Assembly: GCA_900554925.1 (NCBI GenBank)
Contig: USJG01000068.1
Location: 1 to 11,625, forward strand
Direction of reading: 5' to 3'
DNA from: an uncultured Lachnospiraceae bacterium
Lineage (GTDB): Bacteria > Bacillota > Clostridia > Lachnospirales > Lachnospiraceae
Length of the DNA stretch: 11,625 nucleotides
Shown piece by piece: positions 1 to 5,650 of this stretch (within the stretch, counting starts at the first letter, position 1; every line of letters begins with the position of its first letter). The translations under genes and the position numbers were made by a program. The notes beneath the pieces were generated by a model. The model saw nothing but the letters and a program-made list of their open reading frames with translations. It did not search any database and had not been told where the DNA came from.

Positions 1-1861
1 TAGATACACAGTACTTATTGTTGTCCAAATAAGTATCATTTGAGATAAACATATCCCCGGAAATCATCTGTTCAACTACCGGATGCCGTCCTCCCTTAAT
101 ATCAATAATGCCTTTTTCGTTGATATGGGGCCTTACAAAATGATTTCTTTCCGCCACCAGGGAAAAAGATGCCAGCACATCCAATTGGGCAATCGCCTTG
201 GCTGTGCGCTGGATACGCTCCATCTCTTTCGCAATGGCATCTCTGATCTGACAGAACATATCATATTCCAGTGTAAAAAGCTTGTCCTCCGCATTTAAAA
301 TCATATCTTCCAGTTCTTTTAAACGCCCATTGGTATATCGCTCCGCATTTGCAAGAGTCTGTTTACGGATATAATCCTCCGGAACCATAGATTTATAGGA
401 ATTCGTCACTTCAAAGTAATAACCAAATACTTTATTGTACTTAATACGCAGATTTTTAATGCCGGTTCGTTCCCTGTCTTCTTCTTCCAGTTTTGCCAGC
501 CAGTCCTTTCCTTCAGTTTTGGCATGGCGAAGATTGTCGATGGTCTCATCAAACCCTTCTTTAATGATGCCGCCCTCCTTAATGGCAATAGGCGGTTCCT
601 CCTCCACAGCGTTTTCGATCAGTGCACAAATATCTGACAGATCATCAATTTCTGCTTTCAGTTTGTCAAGCAGCTCATCTGAAAAGTCCCCAAGCAGGGT
701 TTTAATATAGGGCAGCATTCTGAGGGAATTTCTAAAAGCAATCAAATCTCTGGGATTGGCAGACCGGTAGCTGACCTTTCCCAGAAGTCTCTCCAAATCA
801 TAAATAGGATTTAAATACTCTCTGATCTCATCACGATTTATTGCCTGATTTGACAAAGCCTCGACGCTGTTAAGGCGCTTTTCGATCTGTTCTTTGTCAA
901 TTAAGGGCTGTTCTATGAACTGGCGCAGCGTCCTTGCGCCCATAGCTGTCCTGGTTTTATCAAGCACCCACAGTAAGGAGCCTCTCTTTTGCTTTTCCCT
1001 TAAGGTTTCTGTAAGTTCAAGGTTTCTTCTTGTAGAACTGTCAAGAAGCATATATTTACTGGTTAAGTAAGGGTACAGATGGGTAATATGATCAAGAGTG
1101 GTCTTCTGTGTATCCATCAGATACAGCATAAGCCCTCCCGCCGCAATCAATCCCGATGGAAAATCTTCTATTCCCATGCCAAGCAAGGTGGTTACATGGA
1201 AATGCTTAAGGAGGCTATTCCTGCACCTGTCCTCATCAAAAAAGTGGGGTTCCAGAGGGTAAACCGCAATATGCAGTCTTCCCTTCAAATCTTCTATATC
1301 AATGCCGCTTACCAGAAAGGCATCATTGCATATGATCTCACTGGGGGTATATTTATAAATTTCATCCAGCAGCTTTTTGTTATCTTCCACCTCTGTCAGA
1401 TAGTAATCGCCGGTGGTAACATCCGCAATGGAAATGCCTGTTTTTCCCTGAAAATAGGCAATGCTCATGATAAAGTTGTTGCGTCCTTCGTCAATAGCCT
1501 GAAGGTTTGTATTGGTACCGGGGGTAACGATCCTTACCACTTCTCTTTTTACAAGCCCCTTCGCCAGTTTGGGATCCTCCACCTGCTCACAGATAGCTAC
1601 CTTATATCCTTTGGAAACCAGCTTATTTAAATAACCGTCTACCGCATGATAAGGGATTCCGCACATAGGTGCCCGTTCCTCAAGTCCGCAGCTTTTTCCG
1701 GTCAGGGTAATTTCCAATTCCTTTGATGCGGTAAGCGCATCGTCAAAAAACATTTCATAAAAATCTCCCAGCCTGTAAAAAAGAATACAATCGGGATATT
1801 CCTTTTTGGTTTCCAGATACTTTTGCATCATGGGTGTTACTTCTGCCATTGTGGCTTCCAT
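1..1861 (-). CDS. mutS: DNA mismatch repair protein MutS (N-terminal about 620 residues; 3' end outside window)
   Basis: MutS binds base mismatches and small loops in newly replicated DNA and, using ATP, recruits MutL. The reading frame is open from the left edge to about 1861. It begins with MAEVTPMMQKYLETK and the mismatch-binding domain, including the GDFYEMF motif whose Phe-x-Glu contacts the mispaired base. Next comes APMCGIPYHAVDGYL, then the connector, lever and clamp domains (RRNLELTETLR, GYYFEVTNSY, ERYTNGRLKELE). The frame leaves the window at GGRHPVVEQM, just before the Walker A ATPase motif, so the ATPase domain lies outside. ATG at 1861 has no well-spaced Shine-Dalgarno. An in-frame TTG at 1870 lies 11 bases after AAGGA and may be the true start; ATG at 1849 is a third option. 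It follows miaB by 33-42 bases as last visible gene of a co-directional operon. Confidence 0.97.
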   Translation of the reverse strand, partial: MEATMAEVTPMMQKYLETKKEYPDCILFYRLGDFYEMFFDDALTASKELEITLTGKSCGLEERAPMCGIPYHAVDGYLNKLVSKGYKVAICEQVEDPKLAKGLVKREVVRIVTPGTNTNLQAIDEGRNNFIMSIAYFQGKTGISIADVTTGDYYLTEVEDNKKLLDEIYKYTPSEIICNDAFLVSGIDIEDLKGRLHIAVYPLEPHFFDEDRCRNSLLKHFHVTTLLGMGIEDFPSGLIAAGGLMLYLMDTQKTTLDHITHLYPYLTSKYMLLDSSTRRNLELTETLREKQKRGSLLWVLDKTRTAMGARTLRQFIEQPLIDKEQIEKRLNSVEALSNQAINRDEIREYLNPIYDLERLLGKVSYRSANPRDLIAFRNSLRMLPYIKTLLGDFSDELLDKLKAEIDDLSDICALIENAVEEEPPIAIKEGGIIKEGFDETIDNLRHAKTEGKDWLAKLEEEDRERTGIKNLRIKYNKVFGYYFEVTNSYKSMVPEDYIRKQTLANAERYTNGRLKELEDMILNAEDKLFTLEYDMFCQIRDAIAKEMERIQRTAKAIAQLDVLASFSLVAERNHFVRPHINEKGIIDIKGGRHPVVEQMISGDMFISNDTYLDNNKYCVS

Positions 1862-1903
1862 ATTTTTCAATTTTTTCACCGTCCTTAATATCTTAAGCCT
1901 CTG

Positions 1904-3343
1904 TCAGGAACGCATTTCGCCCAAATAATAGAAACCATGACATTCTTTTAAATAAACCGGTACGATCTGGCCGATCAGGCTTTTATCTCCTTCAAAATGT
2001 ACGATGGTGTTATTGGAAAGTCTTCCTGTAAGCAGCCGGTTATCCTGCTCGTTAACTTCCTCCACCAGTGCTTCAAGAGTCTGTCCCTGAAGCCGGCTTA
2101 CCCGTTCTTTCGCCGTATCCTGCACTACCTTTAAAAGTCTGTCAAATCCCTCCCTGATCATCTCCTCCGGCACCTGGTTTTCCATTGCGGCTGCCGGAGT
2201 GCCTGTACGTTTGGAGTAAATAAAGGTAAAGGCATTATCATACTTTACTTTTTTTATTACATCAATGGTTTCGTCTACATCCCATGGTTCCTCGCCGGGG
2301 AAACCTACGATAATGTCAGTTGTAAGGGAAATATCCGGTATTTCCTTTCTGATCTTCTCAGCCAGCGCCAGATATTGCTCTTTGGTATAGCGTCTGTTCA
2401 TGGCCTTCAAAATCCTTGTGGAACCCGACTGTAAGGGTAAATGAAGATGCCGGCATATTTTGTCGGACTGCTTCATCACCTGGATCAGCTCATCTGAAAG
2501 ATCTTTGGGATGAGAAGTCATAAAGCGAATCCTCTTAAGACCTTCTATCTTTTCTATTTCCTTAAGAAGCTGGGCAAAGGTTATGGGATTTTCAAGATTT
2601 TTGCCATAGGAGTTGACATTTTGTCCAAGGAGCATGATCTCTACAACGCCATCAGCTACAAGCGCCCTGATCTCATTGATAATATCTCTGGGATTTCTGC
2701 TCCGCTCCCGCCCTCTTACATAAGGAACGATACAATAACTGCAAAAATTATTGCAGCCAAACATAATATTGATTCCTGATTTAAAAGGATATTTCCGCTC
2801 TACCGGCAGATCCTCCACGATTTTATCCGTATCCTCCCAGATGTCAATTACCATGTCATCTGCCTCAAACATATTTACCAGAAGTTCTGCAAACTTATAT
2901 ATATTATGGGTTCCAAAAATCAGGTCAACAAAGGAGTAGCTTTTTTTGATTTTTTCTATTACGGATGGTTCCTGCATCATACAGCCACAAAGTGCTATTT
3001 TTTTGTGGGGACTGTTTTTCTTAAGAGTATTTAAATGTCCAAGCCTTCCGTACACACGCTGATTGGCATTATCTCTTACGGTACAGGTATTATAAATGAC
3101 AAAATCCGCATCCTCGTTTTCTGTGAGTATATAGCCTGCCCTTTCAAGAATGCCTGCAAGTTTTTCAGAATCTCTGGCATTCATCTGACATCCAAAGGTA
3201 GTTACGCAGCAGGTAGGCCTGCGCCCCAGGTGCCTTTCAAGCCTTTGCACATATTCTTTTGCTTTTTCTATATAAGCAAGCTGCCTTTGGGTTTCCTGGG
3301 CGCTGTTTATTTTTTCTGTGTCTTTCTTATCTATCTGATTCAT
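1904..3343 (-). CDS. miaB: tRNA-2-methylthio-N6-dimethylallyladenosine synthase (radical SAM methylthiotransferase MiaB)
   Basis: MiaB adds a methylthio group to C2 of N6-isopentenyladenosine at position 37 of tRNAs reading codons that begin with U. It uses two [4Fe-4S] clusters and S-adenosylmethionine. The 479-residue product has the normal MiaB length. The N-terminal methylthiotransferase domain carries the three auxiliary-cluster cysteines: C52 (TTFGCQMNARDS), C87 (NTCTVRDNA) and C121 (LCGCMMQ). The radical-SAM motif CxxxCxxC is C197-C201-C204 (FGCNNFCSYCIVPYVRGRE). A typical C-terminal TRAM RNA-binding region ends the protein. The first 40 residues are a charged extension often seen in clostridial members. 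ATG at 3343 follows AAAGGA at good spacing (8 bases). It lies 24 bases after the upstream gene and is followed closely by mutS, consistent with one operon. Confidence 0.97.
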   Translation of the reverse strand: MNQIDKKDTEKINSAQETQRQLAYIEKAKEYVQRLERHLGRRPTCCVTTFGCQMNARDSEKLAGILERAGYILTENEDADFVIYNTCTVRDNANQRVYGRLGHLNTLKKNSPHKKIALCGCMMQEPSVIEKIKKSYSFVDLIFGTHNIYKFAELLVNMFEADDMVIDIWEDTDKIVEDLPVERKYPFKSGINIMFGCNNFCSYCIVPYVRGRERSRNPRDIINEIRALVADGVVEIMLLGQNVNSYGKNLENPITFAQLLKEIEKIEGLKRIRFMTSHPKDLSDELIQVMKQSDKICRHLHLPLQSGSTRILKAMNRRYTKEQYLALAEKIRKEIPDISLTTDIIVGFPGEEPWDVDETIDVIKKVKYDNAFTFIYSKRTGTPAAAMENQVPEEMIREGFDRLLKVVQDTAKERVSRLQGQTLEALVEEVNEQDNRLLTGRLSNNTIVHFEGDKSLIGQIVPVYLKECHGFYYLGEMRS

Positions 3344-3367
3344 ATACTTTGTCCTTTTGTTATCCTT

Positions 3368-4114
3368 TTAATTTATTTCTCTGACCCGATAAGTGTAAGC
3401 GCGTCCTCTTTTTTCACATCTTATCAGCAGGTTAAGATAATGAAGAATGTGGATCACCCTCTGGGCTTCTTCTTTTCGAATCTTTACTGCCCCGGCAAAT
3501 TCCAATGTCGTAAAAGGTTCCGCCAGGTCGTAGGGAATAAGCTGCATATAATCTTCTATTCGGTCAAAGCGCACTTCGTCAGCCATAGCCACAGGGATTC
3601 TGTCATACCGACAGGAGCCCTTTTTTCTGTCCCGGCTCCACCCATTTAACAGACGGTATTCTTCCATGTCTAAAAAGGGAAAGCATAAATGCAAATTTTT
3701 ATCTGTTAAAAAGGATTTAATTTTATACAACTCATAAAAAGCCCTGTAAATATTTCCTCTTGCCGGACTTTTCCGAAGCGGCGAACACTCTCCTGATTCC
3801 TCGTCGATCCAGCCGATCCATTTAACACGGGGAATAGGATAGACAATGGTAACCGGATATTCCGGTAAAAAGCTGCTTAGCTTCTGACGCATTTTGTTAA
3901 AATTGGCAGTCTGGATTTCAATGATCTCAGAGCCTGTAAAAATATCTGCCACGTATCCATTCACAGGGATCTCCTGCATGTCCTTTTCCGGCGCATAGTA
4001 ATCCTTTAAAATCCCATGAACCGTCTTTTCCTGCAAGGTGCCGATCCCCTGCCGCGCTCTTTTGGAAGCCATAAAATTTTTCTTTATCTCTTCGAATCTT
4101 TGTCCATCTACCAT
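3368..4114 (-). CDS. Uncharacterised protein with PD-(D/E)XK nuclease-like core and C-terminal winged helix
   Basis: I do not recognise a named family, but the 248-residue product shows two likely modules. (Numbering here counts from a TTG five codons upstream of the chosen start.) Residues 30-105 read like a PD-(D/E)XK nuclease core: Glu34 in a first helix (GTLQEKTVHGILKDYY), Asp62 on a strand (VADIFTG), the Glu71-x-Gln73 pair (IIEIQTANF) standing for the usual E-x-K, then a basic helix (NKMRQKL) and a hydrophobic strand (YPVTIVYPIP). Residues 200-250 look like a winged helix-turn-helix: FTTLEFAGAVKIRKEEAQRV, then a helix and a basic RGRAYTYRV wing. No signal peptide or membrane segment is visible. 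The TTG at 4129 lacks a Shine-Dalgarno, whereas ATG at 4114 sits 8 bases after GGAAG and is preferred. Position between gtrA and miaB suggests co-transcription with mutS. Function unknown; DNA binding or cleavage is inference. Confidence 0.8.
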   Translation of the reverse strand: MVDGQRFEEIKKNFMASKRARQGIGTLQEKTVHGILKDYYAPEKDMQEIPVNGYVADIFTGSEIIEIQTANFNKMRQKLSSFLPEYPVTIVYPIPRVKWIGWIDEESGECSPLRKSPARGNIYRAFYELYKIKSFLTDKNLHLCFPFLDMEEYRLLNGWSRDRKKGSCRYDRIPVAMADEVRFDRIEDYMQLIPYDLAEPFTTLEFAGAVKIRKEEAQRVIHILHYLNLLIRCEKRGRAYTYRVREIN

Positions 4115-4134
4115 TTTCAATTCTTCCAAATAGC

Positions 4135-4560
4135 TTATTTGCGCTCCAAAAACAGCTTTCTGGATATAAAATTGTATATCATAACAATACCCGTGGCAGC
4201 AACGGAACTGACAGATACCATCATACCATGGGATATCATATTTCTAAGTCCCTGCACATGTGCATAAATCCCATCAATGCAAAGGTACATTACAATTTCA
4301 TTAATGAGAAGTCCAAAAGCCGACAGGATAAAAAATACTGTAAATTCTTTCTTCTTATCCATTTTTTTCTTCTGGGTAAATACAAATTTGATACTTAAAA
4401 TGTAATTAACAATTGCTGAAACTACGAATCCAAAAAACTTGGAAATCAAATAGTGTACGCCAAAAATATTGGTAAGGCCGGTGGTAAGGCCAAAATCGAT
4501 CAGAAAGCAAAAGCCTCCTACCACTCCAAATTTCAGTATCTGATTCATTAAATTATTCAT
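4135..4560 (-). CDS. GtrA family small membrane protein
   Basis: GtrA-family proteins are four-helix integral membrane proteins. Characterised members are thought to help move lipid-linked sugars across the membrane or support cell-surface polysaccharide synthesis. The 141-residue product matches in length and pattern: hydrophobic segments near residues 11-31, 36-57, 73-95 and 113-133. It has the family-typical FGVVGGFCFLIDFGLTTGL opening, NYILSIKFVF after the second segment, and YNFISRKLF at the C terminus. A basic loop (QKKKMDKKKEF) separates helices 2 and 3. ATG at 4560 follows GGAG by 8 bases; a GTG six bases upstream is only 2 bases from that site and is unlikely. No glycosyltransferase partner lies nearby, so its substrate cannot be guessed. 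It appears to be first gene of the operon running into miaB and mutS. Confidence 0.92.
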   Translation of the reverse strand: MNNLMNQILKFGVVGGFCFLIDFGLTTGLTNIFGVHYLISKFFGFVVSAIVNYILSIKFVFTQKKKMDKKKEFTVFFILSAFGLLINEIVMYLCIDGIYAHVQGLRNMISHGMMVSVSSVAATGIVMIYNFISRKLFLERK

Positions 4561-4600
4561 TGTCACTTCTCCATTGTTTGCTTTTTACATAAAATAGAAA

Positions 4601-4635
4601 GAATGCCATACGTAAGTAATTATAACATGACATTC
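4601..4635. repeat. Imperfect inverted repeat spanning the gtrA promoter -10 region
   Basis: GAATGCCAT (4601-4609) and ATGACATTC (4627-4635) form an inverted repeat matching at 8 of 9 positions. The 17-base spacer contains the predicted -10 box. It could be a repressor operator or a chance AT-rich pairing. Confidence 0.35.
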
Positions 4636-4646
4636 TGATTTTTAAA
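4619..4646 (-). promoter_or_regulatory. Candidate sigma-A promoter for the gtrA-miaB-mutS operon
   Basis: On the minus strand a perfect TATAAT (4619-4624) is preceded by TG one base upstream, an extended -10. A weak -35 TTTAAA lies at 4641-4646 with a 16-base spacer. Transcription would start near 4612, about 50 bases before the gtrA ATG. The region between gtrA and the terminator at 4681 is otherwise AT-rich and noncoding. Confidence 0.55.
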
Positions 4647-4680
4647 TATTAAATTTTTATTCTTTTTTACAGAGAACGCA

Positions 4681-4710
4681 AAAATGTGCGGGAGTATTCC
4701 CGCACATTTT
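4681..4710 (-). terminator. Rho-independent terminator after the cysteine-rich gene
   Basis: AAAATGTGCGGGA (4681-4693) pairs perfectly with TCCCGCACATTTT (4698-4710) around a four-base loop. The 13-bp stem has a GC core and A/T ends that supply a short U tract on either strand. It lies 27 bases beyond the stop codon of the cysteine-rich gene and shields the gtrA promoter from read-through. The symmetric ends could work in both directions, but no plus-strand gene leads into it. Confidence 0.8.
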
Positions 4711-4737
4711 CACTGGCACCGATTTTTTCATTGTCAG

Positions 4738-5046
4738 TTATCGATCACAACTGTTGTTTTGTGTATTTTCACATCCGCAGTTCATATTCTGATTGAATAA
4801 AAAAGGTCTTTGCTCAAAGCGGGGTTCGGGACGGAAATCTGATCTGCAGTCACATCCATTGTTGTCTGAGGAATTGTCGTTTCCGCAGCTGCCGCCTGTG
4901 TTATTGCTGCGTCCGCAACTGTTCCTTTCACGTTCACGTCCACATCCGCAATCATCATTTCTGCGTCTGCCGCCGCAATCACTGTCAGAACAACTTCCGT
5001 TGTTTCCGCAGCATAATAGTAATAATACCCAAATCAGACAATTCAT
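4738..5046 (-). CDS. Small cysteine-rich low-complexity protein, candidate spore-coat component
   Basis: A 102-residue protein with 14 cysteines, rich in Gly, Asn, Ser, Asp and Arg. It starts with a short hydrophobic stretch (MNCLIWVLLLLCCGNNGS), continues with repeated Cys-Gly/Cys-x-Cys units (CGC, CDC, GSC), and has an FRPEPRFEQRPFLF interruption before a last cysteine cluster. The N-terminal stretch is short for a transmembrane helix and lacks a clear lipobox. Similar small high-cysteine proteins occur in clostridia without a firm function. ATG at 5046 follows a strong AAGGAG (5057-5062). The gene stands alone, with its own promoter resembling sigma-K type and its own terminator. A mother-cell, coat-associated role is therefore inferred, not shown. 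The opposite strand and second frame are also open here because of biased composition, but only this frame has start, binding site and terminator in register. Confidence 0.75.
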   Translation of the reverse strand: MNCLIWVLLLLCCGNNGSCSDSDCGGRRRNDDCGCGRERERNSCGRSNNTGGSCGNDNSSDNNGCDCRSDFRPEPRFEQRPFLFNQNMNCGCENTQNNSCDR

Positions 5047-5056
5047 GTTTTTATCA

Positions 5057-5062
5057 CTCCTT
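5057..5062 (-). promoter_or_regulatory. Ribosome binding site of the cysteine-rich gene
   Basis: AAGGAG read on the minus strand, 10 bases before the ATG at 5046. It fixes the start and supports this small frame being translated. Confidence 0.75.
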
Positions 5063-5074
5063 TTTCATATGCTT

Positions 5075-5101
5075 TATCATATGCAGAAGTAATAAAAAGG
5101 T
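5075..5101 (-). promoter_or_regulatory. Candidate sigma-K sporulation promoter
   Basis: On the minus strand CATATGATA (5075-5083) matches the sigma-K -10 consensus CATAnnnTA. The dinucleotide AC (5100-5101) lies 16 bases upstream, as expected for the short sigma-K -35 element. Transcription would begin near 5069, leaving a leader of about 23 bases that contains the AAGGAG site. No good sigma-A promoter was seen in this 67-base gap. Confidence 0.5.
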
Positions 5102-5113
5102 ACCTTTAACGTC

Positions 5114-5650
5114 TCAGGACTTTCCCAGCACTTCTTTTCTGATATACGCAAAAGTGGCGGCTTCTCCTTCCCTGGCCAGCATCCGGAGAAGCTTTTCCAA
5201 CAATTTTTTAGTATCGGGATGTATTGGTGCTTTTTCTTTTCCCTGAGAATAATACTCCCAGGGCGATCTATCTGTATAATGGCTGCCATTATATACCTTG
5301 CATGCCGCGATACGATCCATCAGCATTTCCACAACATATTTTTCAGGCATAGGAGCCGGAGCCATAATGCCGGATATTGACCTGGTGCTATAGTCGATCC
5401 AGTATTCGTAATGATGCTTATTGCGTCCTTTATGATGCAGCCATGCAGAGGAATAACCAATTGCCTCCCGTTCTGCATTGTTGGGGCTTCTATCTCCCTG
5501 ATAATATTTCACGCCTACCAGAAACTCACTGGGACTGTATTTTGACATATCGTGCAAAAGCCCCTGCTTATACAGGCCTACTTTAAAGCATCCTTTCATT
5601 ACCAGATATTTATGATAAGTTATGGTTTTAAAATGTTTCCAGGCTTTCAT
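5114..5650 (-). CDS. DUF5662 family protein
   Basis: The 178-residue product resembles the DUF5662 family, whose biochemical role is not established. It is soluble, with no signal or membrane segment. Conserved-looking polar positions are His33-Asp34 in LLHDMSKYSPSEF, His72-His73 and His79-His80 in WLHHKGRNKHHYEYW, and Asp112-Arg113. With His13 this spacing (H, HD, H, H, D) recalls metal-binding HD-domain phosphohydrolases; that link is my inference. The ATG at 5650 overlaps the stop of the upstream GH13-like gene as ATGA, so translation is probably coupled and the two proteins made together. The start is fixed by this overlap. No clear terminator follows before the next gene's promoter. Confidence 0.85.
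   Translation of the reverse strand: MKAWKHFKTITYHKYLVMKGCFKVGLYKQGLLHDMSKYSPSEFLVGVKYYQGDRSPNNAEREAIGYSSAWLHHKGRNKHHYEYWIDYSTRSISGIMAPAPMPEKYVVEMLMDRIAACKVYNGSHYTDRSPWEYYSQGKEKAPIHPDTKKLLEKLLRMLAREGEAATFAYIRKEVLGKS

Noticed and set aside
1079..1630. A 183-codon plus-strand open frame.
   Set aside because: It lies wholly antisense to conserved MutS sequence, has no family-like motifs and no binding site.
3035..3649. A 204-codon plus-strand open frame with hydrophobic stretches.
   Set aside because: Antisense to the miaB 5' end and the nuclease-like gene; hydrophobicity is a by-product of complementary charged codons.
4793..5092. A 99-codon plus-strand frame rich in Ser, Leu and Pro.
   Set aside because: It is the complement of the low-complexity cysteine-rich gene and lacks a ribosome binding site.
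5096..5107. Perfect palindrome AAAGGTACCTTT followed by T residues on the minus strand, a possible terminator of the DUF5662 gene.
   Set aside because: No loop is available without breaking the centre, leaving too short a stem. It may be chance, or part of the promoter upstream region.
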